DNA from: Peptoclostridium sp965368085
GTDB taxonomy: Bacteria > Bacillota > Clostridia > Peptostreptococcales > Peptostreptococcaceae
Assembly (NCBI GenBank): GCA_965368085.1
Contig: CBDULP010000002.1
Coordinates: 152,268-216,267, forward strand
Direction: 5' to 3'
DNA length: 64,000 bases
The translations under genes were made by a program, and so were the position numbers. Below are positions 49,327-59,224 of the stretch, one piece after another (positions within the stretch are counted from its first letter, which is position 1; each line of letters starts with the position of its first letter). Below the pieces are notes generated by a model that worked only from the letters and a program-made list of their open reading frames with translations, was not told the origin of the DNA and did not search any database.

Positions 49327-50334
49327 ATGAAAAAACTTTTGACCCTGGCACTGACAGCTGCGGTGGCGGTTTCAGGCGCGGGACTGTATTTCAAGGACCA
49401 GATAGGTCCCTATGAAAAAAACAGCAGTGAATATGAGATCGTTGAAATACAAAAGGGGACATACATGGAAGGGGCTGCAGACATTCTGCATGAGAAAAAC
49501 CTCATAAGGAACGAGACCTTCTTTAGAATTCTGGCAAAGACAAAGGACATGGAGTCGATTAAAGCCGGGAAATACAAGCTTTACAGATCAAGTTCCAATC
49601 TGGAGATACTGGAGAAGCTAAACAGCGGCGAAGTGTTCAGTGAAAATACATCGGTTACGATTCCTGAAGGGTTTGAATCGTACAAGATTGCAAAGAGGCT
49701 TGAAGAAAATGGAATTGCAAGCGGTGAAAAGTTCATGGAACTTGTAAGCACGCCTTCTGCATTTTATGAAGAGGCGGAGTTTTTAAAAGATGAAGACATA
49801 AAGACCCTTGAGGGATTTTTATTCCCAGACACGTACTATTTTGAAAAAGGCGAGAGCGAAGAGCAGATAATAGCAAAAATGCTCAAGCGATTTGACGAGG
49901 TGTACGGGCCTGAATATGAGAAAAGACAATCTGAAACGGGACTTACACTGAACGAGGTAATAACAATGGCGTCGCTTATTGAAAGGGAGGCGAAAGCGGA
50001 TTCCGAAAGGGAACTGGTTTCGTCAGTGTTTTACAACAGGCTTAAGCTCAAGAGAAGGCTTGAATCATGCGCCACTGTGCAGTATATATTGAAGGAGAGA
50101 AAGGCAAACTTAAGTTATTCCGATCTTGAAATAGAATCTCCATATAACACATATAAATACGCAGGGCTGCCGCCGTCAGCCATAGCATCACCAGGGCAAA
50201 AGTCGATAAAAGCGGCTCTGTATCCTGCCGATACGGATTATCTGTATTTTGTAGCAAAAAAAGACGGAAGCCACACTTTTTCAAAAACTTATAAGGAACA
50301 TTTGAAGGCTAAGAAAAAGAATTTTTCGGAATAG
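49327..50334 (+). CDS. mltG: Endolytic transglycosylase MltG (YceG-like)
   Basis: MltG cleaves nascent glycan strands in the periplasmic-side peptidoglycan and limits their length. The 335-residue protein has an N-terminal membrane anchor (about 3-22), a LysM-like region and the catalytic Glu in MASLIEREAK. The conserved block SPYNTYKYAGLPPSAI also appears. ATG 49327 follows GAGAGAGGG. The mltG-trmR-trhP order is the same as yrrL-yrrM-yrrO in Bacillus. Confidence 0.94.
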   Translation: MKKLLTLALTAAVAVSGAGLYFKDQIGPYEKNSSEYEIVEIQKGTYMEGAADILHEKNLIRNETFFRILAKTKDMESIKAGKYKLYRSSSNLEILEKLNSGEVFSENTSVTIPEGFESYKIAKRLEENGIASGEKFMELVSTPSAFYEEAEFLKDEDIKTLEGFLFPDTYYFEKGESEEQIIAKMLKRFDEVYGPEYEKRQSETGLTLNEVITMASLIEREAKADSERELVSSVFYNRLKLKRRLESCATVQYILKERKANLSYSDLEIESPYNTYKYAGLPPSAIASPGQKSIKAALYPADTDYLYFVAKKDGSHTFSKTYKEHLKAKKKNFSE

Positions 50335-50378
50335 GTGGGTGAGAATCCATCTATTTCTTTGTGAAAGGGATGATGTAT

Positions 50379-51023
50379 TTGAGCAACATAGTCAATGAAC
50401 CGGTGGAAAATTATATAAGAGCCACTATAAGGGAAAGGGAGCCGTTTTTGCAGGAACTGGAAGAGTATGCGCATGAAAATGTTGTTCCCATAATACAGCC
50501 TGAAGTGGCGCAGTTTATAAGGGTTATGCTGAACTTCCAAAAGCCGAAGAAAATACTGGAGGTTGGAACCGCAATAGGATACTCTGCAATAGTGTTTGCA
50601 AAGTCTGCCGGAGAAGGATGCGAGATAACGACTGTGGAGAGAAATGAAAAGATAATACCAATTGCTAAAGAAAATATCAAAAAAAGCGGTCTTGAAGAAA
50701 ACATAACAATACTCGAAGGCGACGCCTGTGAGATTCTAAAGGAACTAGATGGCGAATATGATATGATATTCCTGGACGCTGCAAAAGGTCAGTACAAGCT
50801 GTTTTTCGACCTTACATTCGACAAGCTTAAAAAAGGCGGACTTTTGATATCTGACAACATACTATACAAGGGAATGGTTGCAAGCGATGAATTTGCAGTT
50901 AGAAGGAAAAAGACAATAATAAAGAGGATGAGAAACTACCTTGACTACATATGCAGCAGTGACGAGCTTGAGACTAGCATAATCCCTATAGGGGACGGAG
51001 TGGCTCTGAGCTACAAGAAGTAA
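50379..51023 (+). CDS. trmR: tRNA 5-hydroxyuridine methyltransferase TrmR (O-methyltransferase family 3)
   Basis: The 214-residue SAM-dependent methyltransferase has the motif I loop ILEVGTAIGYSAIVFA, the acidic TTVERNE and the metal-site IFLDAAKGQYK with DNILYKG. TrmR methylates 5-hydroxyuridine at tRNA position 34 to 5-methoxyuridine. The neighbouring TrhP makes the 5-hydroxyuridine, so the two steps sit together. TTG 50379 is 9 bases after AAAGGG; GTG 50361 and ATG 50370/50373 are alternatives. The mapping to TrmR rests on family and synteny. Confidence 0.87.
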   Translation: MSNIVNEPVENYIRATIREREPFLQELEEYAHENVVPIIQPEVAQFIRVMLNFQKPKKILEVGTAIGYSAIVFAKSAGEGCEITTVERNEKIIPIAKENIKKSGLEENITILEGDACEILKELDGEYDMIFLDAAKGQYKLFFDLTFDKLKKGGLLISDNILYKGMVASDEFAVRRKKTIIKRMRNYLDYICSSDELETSIIPIGDGVALSYKK

Positions 51024-51079
51024 TTGAGCATATAACGAGAATATAAATTCAAATAAATAGAGAGCATGAGGTGCAGAAA

Positions 51080-52309
51080 ATGACACAAATAGAACTATTG
51101 GCTCCGGCGGGAGACCTTGAAAAACTGAAAATGGCAATACTATACGGCGCGGATGCCGTATACCTTGGAGGAGAAAGATTTGGCTTGAGAGCGGCCGCTA
51201 AGAATTTCACTATGGAAGACATAAGGGAGGGTGTGGAATTCGCACATTCAAGAGGCAAGAAGGTTTTTGTAACCGTGAACATGATACCTCACAACGAGGA
51301 CTTTGAGGGACTTGATGAATACCTGAAAGAGCTCGAAGAGGCGGGAATAGACGCATTCATAGCGGCAGACCCTGGAGTGATAATGAAAATCAAAGAGGTA
51401 ACGCCAAATATGGAGATACACCTTAGCACTCAGGCCAACAATACAAACTACATGAGTGCAAGATTTTGGTACAACCAGGGCATAAAGAGAGTCGTTGTTG
51501 CAAGGGAGATGTCTTTTGAGGAGATAAAGACCATAAGGGACAACATTCCTGAGGACATGGACATAGAGGCGTTCGTACACGGGGCGATGTGCATATCTTA
51601 CTCTGGAAGATGCCTGATAAGCAACTATATGACTGGAAGGGACTCCAACAGGGGAGAATGCAAGCATCCGTGCAGATGGAACTATGTGCTCATGGAGGAA
51701 AAAAGGCCTGGAGAGTATTTCCCCGTATACGAGGACGAGAGAGGAACATTCTTCTTCAACTCAAAGGACCTTTGCATGATTGAAAACATACCGCAGATAA
51801 TAGAGTCGGGAATAATGAGCCTCAAGATAGAGGGAAGAATGAAGTCGGCGTACTACGTGGCAAATGTGGTAAGGGCCTACAGAATGGCCATAGACGCATA
51901 TATAAAAGATCCGAAGGGCTGGAAGTTCAATCCGGAGTGGATGGACGAACTTAAGACTGTAAGCCACAGGGACTTTACAAATGGATTCTACTTTGAAAAG
52001 CCGGGCCCGAATGAACATCACTACGGCTCAAGCTCTTATATAAGAGGGTATGACTTCATGGGCGTTGTAAAAGAATATGACGAGGATAAGAAGGTCGCGC
52101 TTGTGGAGCAAAGAAACAAGATTCAAATAGGAGACAAAATGGAAATAATAGGACCAGACTTTGAAAAAGTTGAGTTTACAGTAGAAAAGATGTGGGATGC
52201 AAACTGGAAAGAAATCGAATCAGCTCCGCATCCTAAACAGCTTATAAACATCAAAATGGACATTGAAGTCAAGGAAAACTATATAATAAGAAAAAAAGTA
52301 GAGAAGTGA
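51080..52309 (+). CDS. trhP: Peptidase U32 family protein, tRNA 5-hydroxyuridine synthesis (TrhP type)
   Basis: The 409-residue U32-family protein has LLAPAGDLEKLKMAILYGAD, AFVHGAMCISYSGRCLISNY and a Cys set (GECKHPCRW) likely to bind an Fe-S cluster. Despite the peptidase name, YrrO/TrhP proteins hydroxylate U34 of tRNA with prephenate. ATG 51080 follows GAGGTG by 7 bases; GTG 51071 overlaps it. It lies just after trmR. A collagenase-like peptidase role seems less likely. Confidence 0.88.
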   Translation: MTQIELLAPAGDLEKLKMAILYGADAVYLGGERFGLRAAAKNFTMEDIREGVEFAHSRGKKVFVTVNMIPHNEDFEGLDEYLKELEEAGIDAFIAADPGVIMKIKEVTPNMEIHLSTQANNTNYMSARFWYNQGIKRVVVAREMSFEEIKTIRDNIPEDMDIEAFVHGAMCISYSGRCLISNYMTGRDSNRGECKHPCRWNYVLMEEKRPGEYFPVYEDERGTFFFNSKDLCMIENIPQIIESGIMSLKIEGRMKSAYYVANVVRAYRMAIDAYIKDPKGWKFNPEWMDELKTVSHRDFTNGFYFEKPGPNEHHYGSSSYIRGYDFMGVVKEYDEDKKVALVEQRNKIQIGDKMEIIGPDFEKVEFTVEKMWDANWKEIESAPHPKQLINIKMDIEVKENYIIRKKVEK

Positions 52310-52330
52310 TAGGCTAAGGGGTAGATTATT

Positions 52331-53032
52331 ATGAATAAAAATGACCAGAAGATACTTAAAAGTTTTGAAGAAAAAATAGGCTACTCATTCAAGGACAGGG
52401 CTGTTTTAAAGGAGGCCCTGTCGCACAGCTCATATGCTAATGAAAACAAGGTTTACGGAGCAAAATGCAACGAGAGACTTGAGTTTTTGGGAGATTCCGT
52501 ACTCGGTCTTTCGGTAAGCAGCTACCTGTTCAAAAACCTTGAGCTCCAGGAAGGTGAACTGACAAAGAAAAGGGCTACAATAGTGTGCGAGAAATCTTTG
52601 AGCCAGGCGGCAAAAAAGATAAATATGGGAGATTTTCTGTTCCTTGGAAAGGGCGAAGAGGCCACCGGGGGAAGAGACAGATCATCCATACTGGCGGACG
52701 CATTTGAAGCTGTCATAGGGGCGATATATATTGATGGAGGAATGGAACAGGCGACTGAATTCATACAAGTGCGCCTGAATGAAATAATAAGGGCGTCCAT
52801 GGACGGAAACATATTCAGGGACCACAAGACAGAGCTTCAGGAGATACTCCAAAGCATAGGAAAAGGCGAGAAGATAAGATACGTTCTTATAGACGAATTC
52901 GGCCCGGATCATGACAAGAAGTTCATAATGGAAGTCAGGTTCAATGAAAAGGTTTTGGGAAGCGGACAGGGAAGGACCAAAAAAGAGGCGGAGCAGGAAG
53001 CTGCCAAAAAAGCCATAGAAAGGTTTGCTTAA
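52331..53032 (+). CDS. rnc: Ribonuclease III
   Basis: RNase III cleaves double-stranded RNA in rRNA maturation and mRNA decay. The 233 residues comprise an endonuclease domain with the signature ERLEFLGDSVLGL and acidic residues near ADAFEAVIGAIYIDGG. A C-terminal double-stranded RNA-binding domain ends GSGQGRTKKEAEQEAAKKA. ATG 52331 follows AAGGGG by 10 bases. The next gene starts one base after its stop. Confidence 0.97.
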   Translation: MNKNDQKILKSFEEKIGYSFKDRAVLKEALSHSSYANENKVYGAKCNERLEFLGDSVLGLSVSSYLFKNLELQEGELTKKRATIVCEKSLSQAAKKINMGDFLFLGKGEEATGGRDRSSILADAFEAVIGAIYIDGGMEQATEFIQVRLNEIIRASMDGNIFRDHKTELQEILQSIGKGEKIRYVLIDEFGPDHDKKFIMEVRFNEKVLGSGQGRTKKEAEQEAAKKAIERFA

Positions 53033-53033
53033 A

Positions 53034-54110
53034 ATGAAAGGGAAAAAAATAATACCCATATTCGTTCCTCATATCGGCTGCCCGCACGACTGCATATTCT
53101 GCAACCAAAGAAAGATAACGGGGCTTCAAACCGACATGAATGCCGAGACAGCAAAAGGGATAATAAAGGAGTATTTGCAGACCATAGACACGAAAAGCAA
53201 TGACGTGGAGATAGCCTTTTTCGGAGGAAGCTTCACTGCCATAGACATAAGTTTTCAAAGGGAGCTTTTGTCGGTTGCCAGCGAATACAAGAAGGCTGGG
53301 AAGGTGAAAGACATAAGGCTTTCTACAAGGCCTGACGCCATAGACGAAAAGAGGCTTAAAATACTCAAGGAATATGGGGTTACAATAATAGAGCTTGGAG
53401 TCCAGTCGATGGACGAGAATGTGCTAAAAAGTAGCATAAGAGGCCATGATTCAAATGTCGTGAGAACTTCTGCCAACATGGTGAGGGAATACGGATTTAC
53501 ACTTGGACTTCAAATGATGGTAGGACTTCCTGATGACAATGAGCAAAAATGCATATATACGGCAAGGGAGTTTGTAAAGCTGCATCCGGATTTTGTAAGG
53601 ATATACCCGACTCTTGTAGTCAGGGATACAGGCCTTGAAAGGGACTATGAGCGCGGAAACTATGTCCCTTTTGACGTTGAAAAGACAGTGGAGATAGTAA
53701 AGAAGCTCATGGTGATATACAGCCTGAATGATATAAATATCATAAGGGTGGGGCTTCAGCCGACTGAGAATATAACTATGGGAAACCAGGTAGTGGCAGG
53801 CCCTTACCATCCGGCGATAAGGGAAAAGGTTGAAAGCAGGATATACAGGAATTTCATATGCTCTATCGCGGAAGATGGAGCTGAAAAGAAAGTCACAGTG
53901 CGTGCGGCGAAGAAAAACATGTCCAAGATTATAGGCAACAAAAAAGAAAATCTCATATATTTTAAAAGCAGGGGAACAGAGCTTGCCGTAGTCGAGGACA
54001 ACACGGTGAGTACAAACAGCTTGAAAATATTGTTTGGAGAGAAAGAGCTTGACTTTAGCCTTTACCAAATATACAAATGTCTTGAAAAGATGTATTTTAG
54101 GGAGGATTAA
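53034..54110 (+). CDS. Elp3-like radical SAM protein (between rnc and smc)
   Basis: The 358-residue radical SAM protein has the cluster motif CPHDCIFC (CxxxCxxC), FFGGSFTAID and GVQSMDENVLK, which place it with the Elp3/YhcC-like group often encoded between rnc and smc in Clostridia. It lacks the acetyltransferase domain of eukaryotic Elp3. A role in tRNA modification is likely but unproven. ATG 53034 is chosen over TTG 53025, which lies inside rnc. Confidence 0.87.
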   Translation: MKGKKIIPIFVPHIGCPHDCIFCNQRKITGLQTDMNAETAKGIIKEYLQTIDTKSNDVEIAFFGGSFTAIDISFQRELLSVASEYKKAGKVKDIRLSTRPDAIDEKRLKILKEYGVTIIELGVQSMDENVLKSSIRGHDSNVVRTSANMVREYGFTLGLQMMVGLPDDNEQKCIYTAREFVKLHPDFVRIYPTLVVRDTGLERDYERGNYVPFDVEKTVEIVKKLMVIYSLNDINIIRVGLQPTENITMGNQVVAGPYHPAIREKVESRIYRNFICSIAEDGAEKKVTVRAAKKNMSKIIGNKKENLIYFKSRGTELAVVEDNTVSTNSLKILFGEKELDFSLYQIYKCLEKMYFRED

Positions 54111-54115
54111 CGCTT

Positions 54116-57100
54116 GTGTATTTAAAAAAGATAGAACTTAAAGGATTTAAGTCATTTCCATATAAGACGACAATAGAATTCAATGGCGGAATAACCTCCG
54201 TGGTAGGGCCTAACGGAAGCGGAAAGAGCAACATATCCGATGCGGTAAGGTGGGTGCTCGGCGAACAGAGGATGAAGAGCCTGAGAGGGGAAAAACTCGA
54301 AGATGTAATATTCGGGGGGACCCAGGAAAAAAAAGCAATGTCATACTGCGAGGTTTCGCTTACAATAGACAACCAGGACAAGATAATGGACATTGACTTT
54401 TCGGAGGTCACAGTCAAAAGAAGGGCCTATAAATCAGGAGAGAGCCAGTTTTATATAAACAACGAGCAGTGCAGGCTCAAAGACATAAAGGAGCTTTTTT
54501 TGGATACCGGAATAGGAAAAGAAGGATATTCCATAATAGAGCAGGGGAAGATAGACGAGATACTCTCGTCTAATTCGGCTTCAAGGAGAAGAATATTCGA
54601 CGAAGCTTCGGGCATATCAAAATACAGGTATAAAAAGGAAGAAGCGCAGAAGAAGCTCAAAAAGACTTCCGAAAATCTCGAAAGGATAGACGACATATTC
54701 TTTGAAATAGAAAAGCAGATAAGCCCTCTTGAAAAACAGATGAAAAAAGCGGTGAAATACAAAACGCTTTCAAAAGAGCTTAAAACCCTCGAGGTCAACA
54801 GTTTTATAAATCAAATAGAAACGATGAAGACGAGGCTTTTTGACCTCTTTGAATCTGAAAAAAAACTCATAGGGCAGATGGAAGCCATAAAGGGAAAAAA
54901 AGAAAATGACTGCAATGAGCTTGAAAAGCTTAAAAAACTGTGCGAAGAAATATCACAGATGCACCAGAAACTCCAAAGGGAAGAATTTGAGACGATGGAG
55001 CATTTGGAAAGAAAAAAATCAGAAATAGGCATACTCAAAGAAAAGGAATCAGGTATACTGTCAAGCATAAAAAGAAATGATTCCGAGGCGAAGTCGCTGG
55101 AAGAAAGCGCGGCAAAGAGCAAGTCTGATCTGGAAAAGATAATGGCTGCCATAAACGAATACAGCCAGAAGATAGACGTGCTTGGAGAAAAAAGGAAGAG
55201 CATAGAAAGTCAGATAAAGAGCCACAATGAAACTATTGAAAAAGCCGAGACCGAGATGGAAGATCTGAAAGACGGAATAGTAGACATTGTGGATGAAAAA
55301 AACAAGAAGCTACTCAAAATATCAAGCCTTGAAGCATCGGTTGAAGCCATGGGAGAGAGAAAATCCGCCATAGAGGCCGAAATAAGCGACGTTGACATTG
55401 CAAAGGACAAAAAAGGGGAGACCCTAAGAGGAATAGAGGCCGAAATAAAGTCGGCGACAGGCGATGTAAACGAGATTTCAAGCTTCAAAAAAAGCCTGAA
55501 TGCTGAAATGGCAAAACATGCCGAGGATATTGAAACCTCAGTTGGGGAAATAAACAGAATAAACCTTGACATAAAGGGAAACTCATCCAAGTTGAAAATA
55601 TACGAATCCATGGAAAGGCAGCTTGAGGGTTTCAACAGGGGCGTAAAGGAAGTGCTGAGAAGCGGAATCGCCGGGGTCCAGGATGTTGTTGCGAACATAC
55701 TGAATGTCGAAAAAACATATGAAGTGGCCATAGAGACGGCGCTTGGCGGAGCCATCCAGAATATAATCACAAGCAACGAATATGCGGCTAAAAAAGCCAT
55801 AGAACACCTCAAAAAGAATAATTTTGGAAGGGCGACGTTCCTTCCCTTGAATGTATTCAGCGAGAAGTCGTTTAAAAAGCCTGTTTTCAAAATGGAAGAA
55901 GGCATAGTGGGCGTGGCCAGCGACATTGTAAAGTGCTCTGGTGAGTACAACTGCATAAGGGAAAGTCTTCTTGGAAGGGTCATAGTCGTAAGGGATATGG
56001 ACTGCGCAATAAAAACGGGAAGACAGACTGGCCATAAATACAAAATAGTTACGCTGGACGGACAGGTGCTAAACCCGGGGGGGTCTTTGACTGGAGGCTC
56101 TCTAAGAAAAAATTCAGACGGAATACTTTCAAGGGGCAGAATAATACAGGAGCTTTCACAGACGCTTCAAAAGCTCAATGAAGAGCTTGAGTGCAACGTT
56201 AAAAGGGAAGCCGAACTCAAGATAAAAATGGAAGAAAAGCGTGTTCAGTTTGAACAGCATGAAAAAAGAATGAAGGAACAGGAAAAAAGCATAATGCTTC
56301 TCCAAAACAAGGCGTTGAATGCCGCATCGGGAATTGAAGAGCTAGACGAAAAGAAAGCAAGGCTTGAAAGAGAAAAAGGCAGCATACAAGATAACATATC
56401 AAACATACAGGTCATGAGCAAAAAACTGGGACAAGAGATAGAGGCGCTTGAATCCCAAATAGAAAAAAGTCAAAAAAGGCTCAAGGAGCTTTCAAGCTGC
56501 TCTAAAGACAGCGCGACAAATACAAAAGAGTACGAAGCTTCGCTGAATGAAGTGGTTATTGAAATGACAAGGCTCCAGTCAGAACGTTCGAACAGCATGA
56601 GGGAAAAAGAGAGAATGGACGGGGAAATCGAAAGATATTCGACTCTTATAACCCAGAGAAAAAGTGAGAGCATGTCATTTGAAAATGAAATCAAAAAAAT
56701 CAAAGACCACTCTGCGCAATTGATTGCCCAGGTGGAAAAAGACCAAGGCATGCTTGAAAAAATGAAAAGTGAAAATTCAAAGCTGGCAGTGCAAAAGGAA
56801 GAAGCGGACGTTAAGAGAGAGGCCGTGGAAAAAGCCATGAATTCCTATGAGAACGAATACATGGCCCAAAGGGAGCAGCAGCTTAATGCCAGGACCAAGA
56901 TTCAAGAAATTGAAAGCAAGAAGGAAAACATACTTGAAAAGATGCTGGATCTGTACATGCTCACATATGAAGATGCGCTTGAGATTAAAGATGAAAACCT
57001 GAACATAGGCCAGCAGGAAATCAAAAAGCTTAAAGCCGCAATTAGAGAAATAGGGAATGTAAACCTGGATTCGATAGAGGAATATACCAATGTCAAAGAA

Positions 57101-57679
57101 AGATATGATTTCTATAAAGAGCAAAAGCAGGACCTTGAAAATTCTGTGGACAATCTTACAGGCATAATAAAAAATATGGAATCGAGCATGGTGAGCGAGT
57201 TTAAGGAAAAATTTGAAACCATAAACGAGAGGTTCAAAGAGGTGTTTTGCGAGCTGTTCGGTGGAGGAAGCGCAAACTTGAAACTGCTGGATCCGGCAGA
57301 CATGCTCCACAGCGACATAGAGATAGTGGCAAAGCCTCCGGGGAAAAACCTCAAAAATATTAACCTCATGTCGGGTGGAGAAAAGTCCCTTACTGCAATA
57401 GCGGTGATATTTGCAATACTGATTACAAGGCCGACGCCATTTTGCATACTTGACGAGATTGAAGCCGCACTTGATGATTCTAACATATACAGGTTCGGGG
57501 AGTTTTTAAAGAGGCTTTCAGACAAGACTCAGTTTATAGCCATAACGCACAGGATGGGAACCATGGAGGCTTCGGACTATATATATGGGGTGACAATGGA
57601 GGAAAGCGGAATTTCGAACATACTGACTCTTAAGCTGGAGGACGTAAAGGATTTTGAAGGAGAAGAAAAAATTAGTTAG
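54116..57679 (+). CDS. smc: Chromosome segregation protein SMC
   Basis: SMC is the condensin ATPase that organises and segregates the chromosome with ScpA/ScpB. The 1187-residue protein has Walker A GPNGSGKSN near residue 32, two long coiled coils and a hinge near residues 515-650 (with GVQDVVANI and LGGAIQNII). The signature MSGGEKSLTAIA and Walker B CILDEIEAALDDSN are near the C-terminus. GTG 54116 follows GGAGG. scpA and scpB are not nearby. Confidence 0.97.
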   Translation: MYLKKIELKGFKSFPYKTTIEFNGGITSVVGPNGSGKSNISDAVRWVLGEQRMKSLRGEKLEDVIFGGTQEKKAMSYCEVSLTIDNQDKIMDIDFSEVTVKRRAYKSGESQFYINNEQCRLKDIKELFLDTGIGKEGYSIIEQGKIDEILSSNSASRRRIFDEASGISKYRYKKEEAQKKLKKTSENLERIDDIFFEIEKQISPLEKQMKKAVKYKTLSKELKTLEVNSFINQIETMKTRLFDLFESEKKLIGQMEAIKGKKENDCNELEKLKKLCEEISQMHQKLQREEFETMEHLERKKSEIGILKEKESGILSSIKRNDSEAKSLEESAAKSKSDLEKIMAAINEYSQKIDVLGEKRKSIESQIKSHNETIEKAETEMEDLKDGIVDIVDEKNKKLLKISSLEASVEAMGERKSAIEAEISDVDIAKDKKGETLRGIEAEIKSATGDVNEISSFKKSLNAEMAKHAEDIETSVGEINRINLDIKGNSSKLKIYESMERQLEGFNRGVKEVLRSGIAGVQDVVANILNVEKTYEVAIETALGGAIQNIITSNEYAAKKAIEHLKKNNFGRATFLPLNVFSEKSFKKPVFKMEEGIVGVASDIVKCSGEYNCIRESLLGRVIVVRDMDCAIKTGRQTGHKYKIVTLDGQVLNPGGSLTGGSLRKNSDGILSRGRIIQELSQTLQKLNEELECNVKREAELKIKMEEKRVQFEQHEKRMKEQEKSIMLLQNKALNAASGIEELDEKKARLEREKGSIQDNISNIQVMSKKLGQEIEALESQIEKSQKRLKELSSCSKDSATNTKEYEASLNEVVIEMTRLQSERSNSMREKERMDGEIERYSTLITQRKSESMSFENEIKKIKDHSAQLIAQVEKDQGMLEKMKSENSKLAVQKEEADVKREAVEKAMNSYENEYMAQREQQLNARTKIQEIESKKENILEKMLDLYMLTYEDALEIKDENLNIGQQEIKKLKAAIREIGNVNLDSIEEYTNVKERYDFYKEQKQDLENSVDNLTGIIKNMESSMVSEFKEKFETINERFKEVFCELFGGGSANLKLLDPADMLHSDIEIVAKPPGKNLKNINLMSGGEKSLTAIAVIFAILITRPTPFCILDEIEAALDDSNIYRFGEFLKRLSDKTQFIAITHRMGTMEASDYIYGVTMEESGISNILTLKLEDVKDFEGEEKIS

Positions 57680-57690
57680 GGGGATGTTGT

Positions 57691-59073
57691 ATGTTTAAAA
57701 AATTATTTCGAAAACTGGGGAAAAAGAGCGAAGAGAAAAAGGGCAGTGACCAAGAGGAAATAGTAGAAGACAAAGTTGAAGAAACACCTGAGGATGAAAC
57801 GGTTGAACCTCATGCAGGCGAAATGCCTGAGGAAGCTGAAGTAGAGGCTCAAGATGAATCTGAACAGGAGATTGAGAAAAAAGAAGATATAGAGGAAATT
57901 CAAAAAGAAAGTGAAGTTATAGAGGAGATAGAGCCGGAAGAGGAGATTGTTCAGGCTGAAGAAATAATAGAGGAAGAACAAAAGCCTGAAAAAGTGCAGG
58001 CAGCACAAGAGACTATTCAAATGGAAGAAGCCCCTGTGGAAGTAAAGACTCAGGAGCAGCCAGAAGAAAAGGTTGAGGAAGAAGAAACTGCAGAGGAATT
58101 AGAAATACAGGAAGAAATTGTAGAGGAAACTTCGGAGGAAGTAGAGGAGCCAAAACCTTCAAAGTTCAACCTGTTTGCAAGACTTAAAGAAGGTCTTTCT
58201 AAGACTAAAAAGGGAATAACCGAAAGAATAGACACCGTATTAAAGTCATATGGGAAAGTTGACGAGGAGCTCTTTGAAGAGCTTGAAGAGGTGCTTATAA
58301 CTTCTGACATGGGGTTTGAAACTACAATGAAGATAATAGAAAGCCTTAAGGACAGGGTGAAAAGAAATAAGGTCACAGAGGCAAGTCAAGTAAGGGATGA
58401 GCTTAAGGAGGTCCTTGTGGAGATGCTTTCCGGGGATGAAGATAAAGCCCTTATAGAAGGAACGCCTGCAATAATACTAGTGATAGGCGTAAATGGAGTA
58501 GGAAAGACCACTACAATAGGAAAAATGGCGCACAGGTTTAAAGGTGAAGGAAAGAAAGTACTTATAGCAGCGGGGGATACATTCAGAGCCGCGGCAATAG
58601 ACCAGCTTGAAGTATGGGCTGAAAGGACGGGAGTAGAGATAGTAAGCCACAGCGAGGGGGCAGACCCCGGAGCTGTAATATTTGACGCTGTACATGCGGC
58701 GAAGTCAAGAAAGGCTGACGTTTTGATATGCGATACGGCAGGAAGACTCCACAATAAAAAGAACCTTATGAACGAGCTTGGAAAGATATTCAAGATAGTG
58801 GACAGAGAATATCCTGAGGCGAAAAGGGAAGTTCTGCTTGTCGTGGATGCTACTACAGGCCAGAACGCGGTTCAGCAGGCCAAGGTGTTCAATGAGGTTG
58901 CGGACATAACGGGTATAGTCCTTACTAAGCTGGATGGAACAGCAAAGGGAGGAGTCATATTTGCGGTCAAGTCTGAAGTAGAGGTGCCTGTAAAACTCAT
59001 AGGTGTGGGCGAAAAGGTTGAAGATCTTCAGGATTTTGATGCGAGAAGCTTTGTAGACGCCCTTTTTGAATAA
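57691..59073 (+). CDS. ftsY: Signal recognition particle receptor FtsY
   Basis: FtsY is the membrane-associated GTPase that receives SRP-ribosome complexes. The 460 residues start with a short basic amphipathic segment (MFKKLFRKLGKK). An unusually long Glu-rich acidic A domain follows (about 15-155), then the NG domain with G1 GVNGVGKTTTIGK, DTAGRLHNK and TKLDGTAKGG. ATG 57691 follows GGGGGATG by a few bases. It lies directly after smc, as in other Firmicutes, and shortly before ffh. Confidence 0.96.
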   Translation: MFKKLFRKLGKKSEEKKGSDQEEIVEDKVEETPEDETVEPHAGEMPEEAEVEAQDESEQEIEKKEDIEEIQKESEVIEEIEPEEEIVQAEEIIEEEQKPEKVQAAQETIQMEEAPVEVKTQEQPEEKVEEEETAEELEIQEEIVEETSEEVEEPKPSKFNLFARLKEGLSKTKKGITERIDTVLKSYGKVDEELFEELEEVLITSDMGFETTMKIIESLKDRVKRNKVTEASQVRDELKEVLVEMLSGDEDKALIEGTPAIILVIGVNGVGKTTTIGKMAHRFKGEGKKVLIAAGDTFRAAAIDQLEVWAERTGVEIVSHSEGADPGAVIFDAVHAAKSRKADVLICDTAGRLHNKKNLMNELGKIFKIVDREYPEAKREVLLVVDATTGQNAVQQAKVFNEVADITGIVLTKLDGTAKGGVIFAVKSEVEVPVKLIGVGEKVEDLQDFDARSFVDALFE

Positions 59074-59088
59074 AAAAACCAAAAAGTG

Positions 59089-59117
59089 TTGACAACAGCG
59101 CCAATCTAATATAAAAT
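59089..59117 (+). promoter_or_regulatory. Promoter of the ylxM-ffh operon
   Basis: TTGACA (59089-59094), 17-bp spacer, TAAAAT (59112-59117). A short hairpin (TGTAAAG at 59123-59129 with CTTTACA at 59138-59144) lies at the start of the transcript. Confidence 0.8.
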
Positions 59118-59224
59118 ACATCTGTAAAGGCTAAAAGCTTTACAAGGAATTGAAGAGCAGATTGGAAAATATCGGATTTCTGCTATCCAAGAATCTTGTC
59201 ATTTTAGTGATGGGAAGTGGAAAT

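Noticed and set aside
55210..56043. 277-codon minus-strand ORF
   Set aside because: Antisense shadow of smc, rich in Ser and Phe, no start signals.
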